In this document: one piece after another, positions 45,065 through 53,368 of the stretch
Numbering within the stretch: the stretch's first letter is position 1
Layout of the letters: every line of letters begins with the position of its first letter
Assembly (NCBI GenBank): GCA_002310235.1
Contig: DBYO01000048.1
Coordinates: 38,096 to 102,095, forward strand
DNA length: 64,000 nt
From: Bacteroidales bacterium UBA1184
GTDB lineage: Bacteria; Bacteroidota; Bacteroidia; Bacteroidales; ML635J-15
Reading direction: 5' to 3'
The notes under the pieces: model-generated
The model's input: the letters and a program-made list of their open reading frames with translations, nothing else
The model's database searches: none
What the model was told of the DNA's origin: nothing
Made by a program: the position numbers and the translations under genes

Positions 45065-46297
45065 TTATCCAAAAAACAAATATGCGACAAAAATTGCGGC
45101 TATAATTCCTGCAAGGTCGGCAATAAGTCCGGCGACTACGGCATAGCGCGTCTGGCGGATACCAACCGATCCGAAGTAAACCGCTAAAATATAGAAAGTT
45201 GTATCGGTAGCACCCTGGAAAGTACAAGCCAAACGGCCTACAAACGAATCGGCTCCATGAACATTCATTGCATCGACCATAAGTCCGCGGGCACCGCTAC
45301 CGCTCAATGGTTTCATAAAGGCAACGGGCAAAGCGTCAACAAAATCGGTAGGCAGTCCGCACTTGTCGAAGCACCATGCGATTCCCATCATCATAGCCTC
45401 CATAGCACCCGATGCACGGAACACGCCTATTGCAACGAGTATAGCGATAAGGAAAGGTATTATCTTTATGGCAGTTTGGAAACCGTCTTTTGCTCCCTCA
45501 ATGAATGCATCGTAAACATTAACCTTATGCTTGAGCGCAAGGATTATAAAGCTGACTATCAACGTGAAAAGTATCACATTTGAAACCATCGAAGCAACAG
45601 TACCCTGCGATTCTGCCGACAACAAGGTAAATCCCCAGATTGCAAGCGAAAGCAAAAGCGTAAGGCCACCCAAATAAAGCAATATTTCCTTCTGGAAAAG
45701 ATTTATTTTCTGCCACAACGATACGGCAATAATTCCAACCAAAGTGCTGACGAAAGTACTTATAAGTATCGGCAGAAAAATGTCGGACGGGTCAGCGGCA
45801 CCTAGTTGTGCGCGGTAAACCATTATGCTGATTGGAATTATAGTAAGGCCCGATGTGTTTAGTACCAGAAACATTATCATCGAATTCGATGCGCGGTCCT
45901 TGTCCGGATTAAGGTCCTGAAGTTCCTTCATCGCCTTGAGTCCTAGTGGTGTTGCAGCATTGTCGAGGCCGAGCATATTGGCGGCAATGTTCATTACCAT
46001 AGATCCGTGAACTGGATGATTCTTTGGAATGTCGGGAAATAGTTTGTTAAATAGTGGCGAGATACCTTTCGACAATAGGTTTACAGCACCGCCTTTCTCT
46101 CCTATCTTCATGATTCCCAACCACAAAGTCATCACGCCTGTTAGTCCGAGCGATAGTTCGAAACCGAGTTTTGCCATATCGAAAGTGCTGCCGACCATAG
46201 CGGGGAACACTTCCATATCGCCGAAAAACACAGCCTTCACAATTGCCACAATAAAGGCAATCAAGAAAAACGCTATCCAAATGTAATTCAGAACCAT
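45065..46297 (-). CDS. Nucleoside-recognition (Gate) domain membrane protein, SpmA-SpmB fusion
   Basis: Polytopic protein of 410 residues. The N-terminal half matches SpmA (VMNIAANMLGLDNAATPLGL, LVLNTSGLTIIPISIMVYRA) and the C-terminal half matches SpmB (MKPLSGSGARGLMVDAM, CTFQGATDTTFYILAVYFGS). In spore formers these are two proteins needed for spore-core dehydration. Fused forms are common in non-sporulating Bacteroidota, where the transported substrate is unknown. The DegT gene starts 14 bases downstream. Confidence 0.9.
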   Translation of the reverse strand: MVLNYIWIAFFLIAFIVAIVKAVFFGDMEVFPAMVGSTFDMAKLGFELSLGLTGVMTLWLGIMKIGEKGGAVNLLSKGISPLFNKLFPDIPKNHPVHGSMVMNIAANMLGLDNAATPLGLKAMKELQDLNPDKDRASNSMIMFLVLNTSGLTIIPISIMVYRAQLGAADPSDIFLPILISTFVSTLVGIIAVSLWQKINLFQKEILLYLGGLTLLLSLAIWGFTLLSAESQGTVASMVSNVILFTLIVSFIILALKHKVNVYDAFIEGAKDGFQTAIKIIPFLIAILVAIGVFRASGAMEAMMMGIAWCFDKCGLPTDFVDALPVAFMKPLSGSGARGLMVDAMNVHGADSFVGRLACTFQGATDTTFYILAVYFGSVGIRQTRYAVVAGLIADLAGIIAAIFVAYLFFG

Positions 46298-46317
46298 TTG
46301 CGTATAGTTTATCTATG

Positions 46318-46325
46318 CAAAAATA
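46318..46325 (-). promoter_or_regulatory. Candidate -7 element for the SpmAB-DegT genes
   Basis: Minus-strand TATTTTTG, 20 bases before the SpmAB ATG. No clear -33 TTG. Confidence 0.4.
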
Positions 46326-46414
46326 AGGAAAGTGAACGTAGATATTAATATAATGGGAAAAGAGTTTTTAAACGGAAGATGTTAATTGTAAAAATGGTTG
46401 GCATAAAGGATGGT

Positions 46415-46481
46415 GGCGGATGGAATCCGCCAGAAGGGACGGAACGTATATGCGTAGGGGCAGGTTGAAACCCGCCCCTAC
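46415..46481. repeat. Two GC-rich palindromes (REP-like)
   Basis: 46415-46431: GGCGGAT, GGA, ATCCGCC. 46454-46481: GTAGGGGCAGGTT, GA, AACCCGCCCCTAC, a 13-bp stem with one mismatch. They stand out against the AT-rich gap. The second resembles a GTAGGGGC...GCCCCTAC repeat seen in many bacterial genomes. Confidence 0.7.
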
Positions 46482-46505
46482 AATATTGTTCCACAAAAAT
46501 TGCGG

Positions 46506-48404
46506 TTATTCCTTGATGAATTTGCGTTGGATTTCCGCCCCTTCGGCTCCGCTCAGGGTGCGGATGCGAACAACATAAATTCCGCTCGTCAATCCTTCCA
46601 CATGGCAAACAGCATTGTCGGCGTTTACCTCCATGCTGTAAACAACCTGTCCCAGCATATTTACAATCTCAATTTCGGAAATTGTTTCCGATGATGTGAT
46701 GTTGAGTGTACTGCCAACAGGATTCGGAAATACCTGCAAATTGGCAATCTCGTTTTCTTCAACTCCTGCACAATCTGGATTTTGTTGTATGTTTGTGAAA
46801 TTGCTCCAATATTGAGCATTATTGTATGCCGAAACTCTACCACACGGCACATAGACAGGGACATTCGAACTTACACCCTCAAATGTATTGGAATATATTG
46901 TGGGTGGATTTGTGGCATTGGAATATACGGCATTTATACGGCTGCAACCATAAAAAGCATAATTAGGTATATTTGTTACATTTTCACCTATATTCAAAGT
47001 TGCCAATGCTGTAGAAAATACTGGATTGCTTTGACTTCCCATTGTCGTGCAGTTTGTCGCATTGAAGTTTATTGTAGTCAGTCTACTGCAACCACGAAAA
47101 GCCCAGCCCCCAATACTTGTAACCGACTCGGGGATTGTAATCGATGTCAGGCCACTGCAATAATAAAATGCCATATAACCTATGCTCGTAACAGAATTTG
47201 GAATTGTGACAGATGTCAGACCGTTGCAATCCTTAAATGCATTAGGGCCAATGCTCGTAACAGAATTTGGTATTGTAACATCTGTCAGTCCGCTGCAACT
47301 TGAAAATGCACCATCGCCAATGCTCGTAACCGAATTAGGTATTATTGTGCTTTTACAACCGTTAATCAGTGTATTTGTTTCCGTTTCAATTATAGCATTG
47401 CAATCATTTCGAGAATCGTAATTGTGATTATCGGAATCTACTACAATTGATTCAAGTCCGCTACAACCAGAAAATGCTTCCCAGCCAATGTACGTAACAG
47501 AATTGGGGATTGTAATTGTTGTCAGTCCGCTGCATTCTCCAAATGCATATCTACCAATGCCCGTGACAGAATTGGGGATTGTAACCTCCGTCAGCCCGCT
47601 ACAACCAGAAAATGCCGATTGTCCAATGATCGTAACAGAATTGGGAATTGTAACGGATGTCAGTCCACTGCAACCAGAAAATGCAAAATTTCCAATGCTC
47701 GTAACAGAATTGCCGATTGTAACCGATGTCAGTCCGCTACAATTTTGAAAAGCTCCAGAGTTAATGTTTGTGACCGAATTGGGGATTGTAACCGATGTAA
47801 GTTCAATGCAATTATTAAATGCAAAGCCAGCAATCTGTTGTATTCCATCAGGTATTGTATATGTAGTAGCATATCCACAAGGGAAATAAGCAAACCAATT
47901 TGCATTATAAACAGGTTCGGTCAGTCCGCTGCATTCTCCAAATGCACTCCAGCCAATGTCCGTGACAGAATTGGGGATTGTAACCTCCGTCAGCCCGCTA
48001 CAACCATAAAATGCACGATCGCCAATACTTGTAACAGAATTGGGGATTGTAACCTCCGTCAGCCCGCTACAACCAGAAAATGCAGATTCGTAAATGCATG
48101 TAACAGAATTGGGGATTGTAACCTCCGTCAGCCCGCTACAACCAGAAAATGCAGATTCGTAAATGCATGTAACAGAATAGGTTCTGCCACCATAAGTGAC
48201 CGATGAAGGTATTATAAGGTTGCCTGTATAGGTGGAATAATTGTAGTCGTATTCCGCTGCTAATGTAACGGTATAAGGTGAAGTGTTAGATGTAATGTAA
48301 TAATACAACGTCTGTCCGCTTTCGCAAACTGCGGAAAAATCATACGCCATTGCGCTGCCGCCAAATAGGATGGCGAAAATCAAAAATGTAAAAATTCTTT
48401 TCAT
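46506..48404 (-). CDS. BspA-like leucine-rich repeat surface protein with T9SS type A sorting domain
   Basis: Protein of 632 residues: signal peptide (1-20), then about 17 LRR_5/BspA-type repeats of 23 residues (core SGCSGLTEVTIPNSVTSIG, about residues 75-500), and a T9SS domain (about 555-632). BspA-like proteins bind host proteins or other bacteria. The sorting domain contains an extra TLSGAEG stretch encoded by a dispersed DNA repeat at 46538-46560, before the normal ending QRKFIKE. The repeats are near-identical in DNA, so copy number may vary between strains. Confidence 0.9.
   Translation of the reverse strand: MKRIFTFLIFAILFGGSAMAYDFSAVCESGQTLYYYITSNTSPYTVTLAAEYDYNYSTYTGNLIIPSSVTYGGRTYSVTCIYESAFSGCSGLTEVTIPNSVTCIYESAFSGCSGLTEVTIPNSVTSIGDRAFYGCSGLTEVTIPNSVTDIGWSAFGECSGLTEPVYNANWFAYFPCGYATTYTIPDGIQQIAGFAFNNCIELTSVTIPNSVTNINSGAFQNCSGLTSVTIGNSVTSIGNFAFSGCSGLTSVTIPNSVTIIGQSAFSGCSGLTEVTIPNSVTGIGRYAFGECSGLTTITIPNSVTYIGWEAFSGCSGLESIVVDSDNHNYDSRNDCNAIIETETNTLINGCKSTIIPNSVTSIGDGAFSSCSGLTDVTIPNSVTSIGPNAFKDCNGLTSVTIPNSVTSIGYMAFYYCSGLTSITIPESVTSIGGWAFRGCSRLTTINFNATNCTTMGSQSNPVFSTALATLNIGENVTNIPNYAFYGCSRINAVYSNATNPPTIYSNTFEGVSSNVPVYVPCGRVSAYNNAQYWSNFTNIQQNPDCAGVEENEIANLQVFPNPVGSTLNITSSETISEIEIVNMLGQVVYSMEVNADNAVCHVEGLTSGIYVVRIRTLSGAEGAEIQRKFIKE
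46538..46560. repeat. CCCTGAGC...GAAGGGG-type dispersed repeat inside a coding region
   Basis: Minus-strand reading starts CACCCTGAGCGGAGCCGAAG. It is the widely seen palindromic element whose antisense frame encodes HPERSRRG. Here it lies in frame in the T9SS domain of the LRR protein. Confidence 0.7.
48031..48168 (-). repeat. Two identical 69-bp tandem units in the LRR gene
   Basis: 48031-48099 and 48100-48168 are identical. Each encodes one 23-residue LRR. Less exact copies continue through about 46907-48182. Confidence 0.9.
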
Positions 48405-48494
48405 AGGTTAAATATTATTGGCAATCAAAAAAATATAAAAGTACTAATTCATGGGACAAAAATACGAAAAGAAATTGAAAGTTGAAAGGGAAAA

Positions 48495-48537
48495 TGATTC
48501 AAAGATTTGAAAATTCAATAATTTGAAGATTCAATAG
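48495..48537. repeat. AT-rich AAGATTTGA repeat tract
   Basis: Alternating units ATTCAAAGATTTGAAAATTC and ATAATTTGAAGATTC in the 145-base gap before the LRR gene. Same family as 35967-36007 and 42184-42212. Otherwise the gap is empty. Confidence 0.55.
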
Positions 48538-48549
48538 ACAATAATATTT

Positions 48550-49737
48550 TTATTCCCCTTCGCAATACTGATAATACATCTCCGCTGCCTCACGCGACTT
48601 ACCAGTGGCTGCCCTGCGCCAATAGAAACATGCTTTTTCGTGGGATGCACGGTTGTACCAGCACATTCCCATAAAGTAGTTCAGACGTGCATCATCGGGA
48701 GTAATATCAAGTGCCATTGAAAAATCGTATGCCGCCAAATCCCACATTTCATAATCGTAGTAAATCTCGCCACGCATAACAAAATACTCGGGATTGGACG
48801 AATTTTGCTCTATAATCTGCGAAATCCCCACAAGCGCATCATCCTTATTTTCAGACAACAATGCCAGACGAGAATCCATAAACAAAGCCTTCTCATTGTC
48901 GGGGAAACATTGCAAATAACGACCTGTATATCGTCGTGCTTCCAAATATTTCTTCTGGCTCATACAAACTTCGGCAAAATCGAGCAGATTTTCGGCATTG
49001 TAGCGGTCTGCAGCCATAAGCAACTTACCTGTCTCGTAAGCAGATGCATAGTCACCAGAAGCCTTTTCAATATTGAAACGTAATGCGATAACTTCAACAT
49101 CCTTTGAATTAATGTTTTCAAGATATTTTGCAGCCTGTGCATATTTCTCCATACCATAATATGTCTTGGCATACAAATAGTTGCGTTTCCACGACTTGGC
49201 ATTTGCTCCGTCTAGAATTTCAATTGCATAATCATAGTTTCCGCACGAAATATTGTATTCCACATCGGCAAAAGTTTCATCTGACTTGGAATAACGTGGC
49301 GTTTCCCAGAAGTCGCGCCACTCGGGAGTGCGGTTTATGCTTTCAAACTCCTTGCATCTGATTATCTGTGAGTATGTACATGCACCCTTTCCTTCCAGAT
49401 GCTTACCCAAATATTCAAGCGATTCCTCAGCGAAACCCATTCCAGCATAAATCCTAGCCAAACGGAACTGAGCCCCAGTTGGAGTTGAACTTTCCAACTT
49501 ACGGCAAACCTCAAGCGCATGCGAATAGTTCTCTGCTGCAATCAAATGGTCGGCAAGACATTCGGCGAACTCTGCCGCATCTTCGTGATTTCTCCATATT
49601 GCCACTGCCGAATCGGATTCTCCATGCATAACATAGTTCTGCGCACGAAAATAATCGCGCTGCAAGTCGTCAATCTGCGCATTACAGCAGACTGCAAACA
49701 AAAGCATAAGGGCGATATGTGAAATCCGTTTCTGCAT
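48550..49737 (-). CDS. Exported tetratricopeptide-repeat protein
   Basis: Protein of 395 residues; ATG at 49737, one codon after a TTG. Signal peptide (about 1-20, ending CNAQ), followed by about nine TPR units through the whole chain, e.g. YLYAKTYYGMEKYAQAAKYL and ARLNYFMGMCWYNRASHEKA. Probably a periplasmic protein-protein interaction scaffold. The ATG shares a base with the stop of the T9SS type B gene (TGATG), so the two are translationally coupled. Confidence 0.85.
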   Translation of the reverse strand: MQKRISHIALMLLFAVCCNAQIDDLQRDYFRAQNYVMHGESDSAVAIWRNHEDAAEFAECLADHLIAAENYSHALEVCRKLESSTPTGAQFRLARIYAGMGFAEESLEYLGKHLEGKGACTYSQIIRCKEFESINRTPEWRDFWETPRYSKSDETFADVEYNISCGNYDYAIEILDGANAKSWKRNYLYAKTYYGMEKYAQAAKYLENINSKDVEVIALRFNIEKASGDYASAYETGKLLMAADRYNAENLLDFAEVCMSQKKYLEARRYTGRYLQCFPDNEKALFMDSRLALLSENKDDALVGISQIIEQNSSNPEYFVMRGEIYYDYEMWDLAAYDFSMALDITPDDARLNYFMGMCWYNRASHEKACFYWRRAATGKSREAAEMYYQYCEGE

Positions 49738-52400
49738 CAATCGTGATTTTGGTTAACTTCCTCGGCACGGAAGACATGTATAAATCCTTTCAAATGACGA
49801 GCTTCCAAACCAGTCAGCCTTTGTTCGTAAACCTCGCAAATATAAAAATACACTCCTGGAACGACATACTTGCCGTTCATTTTGTTGCGTCCGTCCCACA
49901 TTATGTCGGGATCATTAGTCTCGAACATTACCTGTCCCCAACGGTTAAGTATTGTCATATCAACCTTCTCGACAAACTTGTATTCGCCTATCGGATGGTA
50001 ATAATCGTTGATACCGTCGCCATTGGGAGTAAATACGTTAGGTAGTTCATAGTACGAGCATTCGTCAACACACGAAACTGTAGAACTTTCGCTAACATTT
50101 CCGTATGGATCGGTTGCGTTTATGTAATAGCATCCTGCCATTCTGTCGGAAGGATAATGCTTGTATTCGGTAACATCAGCATCTAAGACAGCCAACACCT
50201 GATATTCGCCATCAAGAACCGGAGTATAATACAATGTAAATTTATCGACATCGTAGTTACACGAATCTGGTACCGACCAATGTATAATATTATATGCCGA
50301 ATCGCATACCGATGACACTAAAATTTCTGGTTTACAAGGAGCTACAGTATCCACAGAAAGTTTGCAAACCTGCTGCGATAGGTTTTCGAGCGGCTCTGGA
50401 AATCCAGGAAGAGAATAACGTCCATACGACTTAACATAGTAACAGTACTCGTGTCCGTTTTCAACCGTATTGTCAACTATATTTTTTTCGGAAGTAGAAC
50501 ATATAATGTTGTAAGTGTCGGTTACCGAATCGTATCTGTAATATTCGTAATTATAATTTGTCCAAGGCACATTGTTTCTCAGCCTTATTTTCACAGAGTT
50601 TTCCTGTTGTGTAAGATCAATGAATACCGAAGACGCGAAACTCGGAGTTCCAATCAAAACACTTTGATCGCCGGAAGTTCCATAAAATTCTATTTTATAG
50701 GTATAAGAATAATCTACAGTATTTACATTATTGTCGGTGTATTCGGTATTGTCCAAGCCTTCAATTTCGGCAACCTGGGTAAAATTTTCACCCAGAAATC
50801 CGCGAGAACGATAAAGCACATACTTGTATGGAGCGACAGAACTTCCCAGGTCAGCATCTTCGGGCTTTACCCATGCCACATAAATGCTTCCTGTTGCTCT
50901 ATCGGTTGACAATACGCTTACGTTAGTCATAGTCGGTAATCCTTTGGGCAACGAAGTACAAACTTCATCGGAAGCATAACCTTCCGCCCCATCGGGAAAT
51001 ACTGCGCATACCATATAGCAGTATTCGTGCCCCTGTGCAATATCATGGTCAACATATGCAGAGTTGGCTCGACCTTCAACAAATCCAACCTTTTCATAAC
51101 CTGTCGAAGCTGGCACACCGGTCTGGCAATAATCGTGCACAAAACCCGACGGCAGAATCTTACGATAAATATTATACCCAACGACATTTTCGCATATCGA
51201 CTGCGCCCACGACAAAGTAATGAAATTCACTGATGGATAAGCCTGTAGATTATCTACAGCTGGACCGACAACAGTTATGTAAATACTTTTCAAATCAACC
51301 AAATTAACAATCGAATTATCATCCTGAGCCTTGATATTCAATATGTATGGCTGTTTTCTTACAACTCCGCATGTTGTCTGCCACTCGAAATGACCCTTTG
51401 CATACCCAGCCTGTGATACTGTTTGTTCAAAATGTGCAGGAGCATCATTGCTTGCAACAAACGGAGCGCCGTAAGCAGTAAGCGAAATCATGTCGTTGTT
51501 TACATCGTGAGCCTCCATGTCAAACTCCAGACGAGTGCCTGCTTCAATACAAATACTGTCGTGACTTCCGTATGTTGTATCAAGCGAAGTAAGGTCTATC
51601 TGCGGAATAGTATTTCCACTGTCGAAAACCTCGATCTGCATATCACGGATAATCTCGCCTATCTTCACTCCTTCGCGCCATTCCTCGATTAACATTGCCA
51701 CATTGTAAACGCCCACCATTACAGGAGTATTCCATATAAGGTCGCCTGTAATCGCATCTACCCTAATATAGTTTGACGCAGCCGGATACGTGTAATTTGG
51801 AATCGGCACACCGTTTTCCTCGCGGCAAGGCGTAATCTTATACGAAAGGCTGTCGCCATCAGGATCGTATGCGCCAGGGTTATGCACAAAAACTTGTCCT
51901 ATAGCCGCTTTGTCCACAGGAGGTTGTGTAAGGATTGGCGTGTTATTCAATCCCAATGACGGATCAATTATCATTGTGGTCGAAATAGCAAAAAGCGTGT
52001 TTACCGAATTAGGAATATTGGTAACATTGGCGTTTCGGTTCGGGTCTTCCACAGTTATCGAGAAAATTCCAGGTCCGCTATAAGTATGCCTACCCACATA
52101 TTTATTGCGACGATAGCAATCTGGCAAATCTATTTTTTCCGACCTCGTTAGAACCGACGTTGTATTATCGCCCCACGAAATCTCTAGTTCGGGACGATCT
52201 GCCGTCCATGCAGGACAAGTGTTTGTTGTTATAGCAGTGTAAGTTATCACAGTCACCTCAAAGGTCAATGCCGAAATCTGCTTATAAGTTATCTCGCCCG
52301 CTCTATTGTGCGTAGCAAATGCCCTTATAGGAAACAGCAATGTCGCAGCGAACACAGCCGCCACGACAAGCATAAATCGACAATAACCCCTCACCGACAT
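49737..52400 (-). CDS. Gliding-motility-type surface protein with T9SS type B sorting domain
   Basis: Protein of 887 residues, start taken at the ATG 52400, which gives a normal signal peptide (MSVRGYCRFMLVVAAVFAAT). A start at 52457 would overlap the Usp gene by 52 bases. Cadherin/PKD-like domains fill about 30-400 and fibronectin type III-like domains about 400-790. The C-terminal CHU_C domain begins ELPNVFTPNGDGINDYYHPI and ends GFIHVFR. Type B signals direct T9SS export. It sits between a universal stress protein and a TPR protein in one transcript. Likely an adhesin or surface-structure component. Confidence 0.87.
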   Translation of the reverse strand: MSVRGYCRFMLVVAAVFAATLLFPIRAFATHNRAGEITYKQISALTFEVTVITYTAITTNTCPAWTADRPELEISWGDNTTSVLTRSEKIDLPDCYRRNKYVGRHTYSGPGIFSITVEDPNRNANVTNIPNSVNTLFAISTTMIIDPSLGLNNTPILTQPPVDKAAIGQVFVHNPGAYDPDGDSLSYKITPCREENGVPIPNYTYPAASNYIRVDAITGDLIWNTPVMVGVYNVAMLIEEWREGVKIGEIIRDMQIEVFDSGNTIPQIDLTSLDTTYGSHDSICIEAGTRLEFDMEAHDVNNDMISLTAYGAPFVASNDAPAHFEQTVSQAGYAKGHFEWQTTCGVVRKQPYILNIKAQDDNSIVNLVDLKSIYITVVGPAVDNLQAYPSVNFITLSWAQSICENVVGYNIYRKILPSGFVHDYCQTGVPASTGYEKVGFVEGRANSAYVDHDIAQGHEYCYMVCAVFPDGAEGYASDEVCTSLPKGLPTMTNVSVLSTDRATGSIYVAWVKPEDADLGSSVAPYKYVLYRSRGFLGENFTQVAEIEGLDNTEYTDNNVNTVDYSYTYKIEFYGTSGDQSVLIGTPSFASSVFIDLTQQENSVKIRLRNNVPWTNYNYEYYRYDSVTDTYNIICSTSEKNIVDNTVENGHEYCYYVKSYGRYSLPGFPEPLENLSQQVCKLSVDTVAPCKPEILVSSVCDSAYNIIHWSVPDSCNYDVDKFTLYYTPVLDGEYQVLAVLDADVTEYKHYPSDRMAGCYYINATDPYGNVSESSTVSCVDECSYYELPNVFTPNGDGINDYYHPIGEYKFVEKVDMTILNRWGQVMFETNDPDIMWDGRNKMNGKYVVPGVYFYICEVYEQRLTGLEARHLKGFIHVFRAEEVNQNHD

Positions 52401-52405
52401 ATTTT

Positions 52406-53206
52406 TTAATAGTTGAAACCGCCAAGCTTGACAATGTCGGTACGAGGATTTACGCACATTACTGGTATCTTCTTGCTAAGCTCGATATTACGTGGGTGCT
52501 TGATACTTGTGAAAGCCTTCTTATAGTTTTCAGACATATAAAGCACCAAGTCGGGCGATATACCACGCATATAGTCGTATATATTTTCATAGAAGTCTTC
52601 TTCGGGAACTCCTTCCACGTCAAACTCTATTGCATTGTCGGCAAACAAAGTGGTTGCAAATGCAAGGTTGCTGTTGATTTCCGCCTGACGGCTTTCACTA
52701 TTTGTCTTTGGATAAACAACATATACATGGCTTTCAAAAATGAGGTTCAAGTACTTTGCCCACATAAACTTTGCACGCGACTTCTTATCCCAGTCGATAG
52801 GAATACAAATACGGTCGTACTCACCAAAAGCCAACGGACTCTGAACTAGCACGAAAGGTACTTTTTCGAATTTCTGAATTAGCTTCACCTGCTTCTCTAT
52901 GGTCTTGATTCCGTGAACACCCATCACAGCAAGATATGCATTTTGCTCTATTCCATATTCGTGAATAACATCAAAAGCCGAACCTTTCTTTACAATGGTT
53001 TTCACATTTTCGTAACCAGTTTCCTTCACAAACCTTTCGGCAACCTTTTCCAATTCAGCCTGCCATTCCTCAATCATCTTTTCGGAGTCGGCGACATATA
53101 AAATGTGAATAGGAAGTTTCTCATACTTAGCGATTTCGTATGCATGGTTCAGTGCAAAATTGGCTTCATTACTAAACTCGTAAGGTACTAAAACACATCT
53201 TTCCAT
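52406..53206 (-). CDS. Universal stress protein, two Usp domains
   Basis: Cytoplasmic protein of 266 residues. Usp domain 1 (about 1-135) begins CVLVPYEFSNEANFALNHAY and has LAVMGVHGI. Domain 2 (about 136-266) is more diverged: YDRICIPIDWDKKSRAKFMW. The G-2x-G-9x-G(S/T) ATP loop is not clear in either half, so it may not bind ATP. Its stop is 5 bases before the ATG of the T9SS type B protein. Confidence 0.85.
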   Translation of the reverse strand: MERCVLVPYEFSNEANFALNHAYEIAKYEKLPIHILYVADSEKMIEEWQAELEKVAERFVKETGYENVKTIVKKGSAFDVIHEYGIEQNAYLAVMGVHGIKTIEKQVKLIQKFEKVPFVLVQSPLAFGEYDRICIPIDWDKKSRAKFMWAKYLNLIFESHVYVVYPKTNSESRQAEINSNLAFATTLFADNAIEFDVEGVPEEDFYENIYDYMRGISPDLVLYMSENYKKAFTSIKHPRNIELSKKIPVMCVNPRTDIVKLGGFNY

Positions 53207-53245
53207 AAAGCAATATTTTTATTAAAATAAATCTACAATTTTTCG

Positions 53246-53253
53246 CAAAGGTA
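53246..53253 (-). promoter_or_regulatory. Candidate -7 element for the Usp operon
   Basis: Minus-strand TACCTTTG, 40 bases before the Usp ATG. A TTG at 53279-53277 is 23 bp upstream, slightly long. Confidence 0.45.
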
Positions 53254-53334
53254 AAAAATTTCCGAGAAAAAACACACAAAAAAAATTAGTCAGTCAACGT
53301 TCATATTTCAGATGCGGCATTGGAATATATTTTC

Positions 53335-53342
53335 TATTTTTG
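53335..53342 (+). promoter_or_regulatory. Candidate -7 element for lpdA
   Basis: TATTTTTG, 26 bases before the lpdA ATG at 53369. No well-placed TTG. Confidence 0.4.
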
Positions 53343-53368
53343 CGAAACAAATTTAACTAGTACATGAT

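Noticed and set aside
45065..46297. Evidence for sporulation from SpmA/SpmB similarity
   Set aside because: Fused SpmAB proteins are common in non-sporulating Bacteroidota and no other sporulation gene is present.
46907..48182. Regularly spaced repeats that could suggest a CRISPR array
   Set aside because: Period is 69 bp with no unique spacers, fully in frame, and encodes 23-residue BspA-type LRRs.
52401..52457. Longer N-terminus for the T9SS type B protein starting at 52457
   Set aside because: It would overlap the Usp gene by 52 bases and put a polar stretch before the signal peptide; ATG 52400 gives a normal signal sequence.
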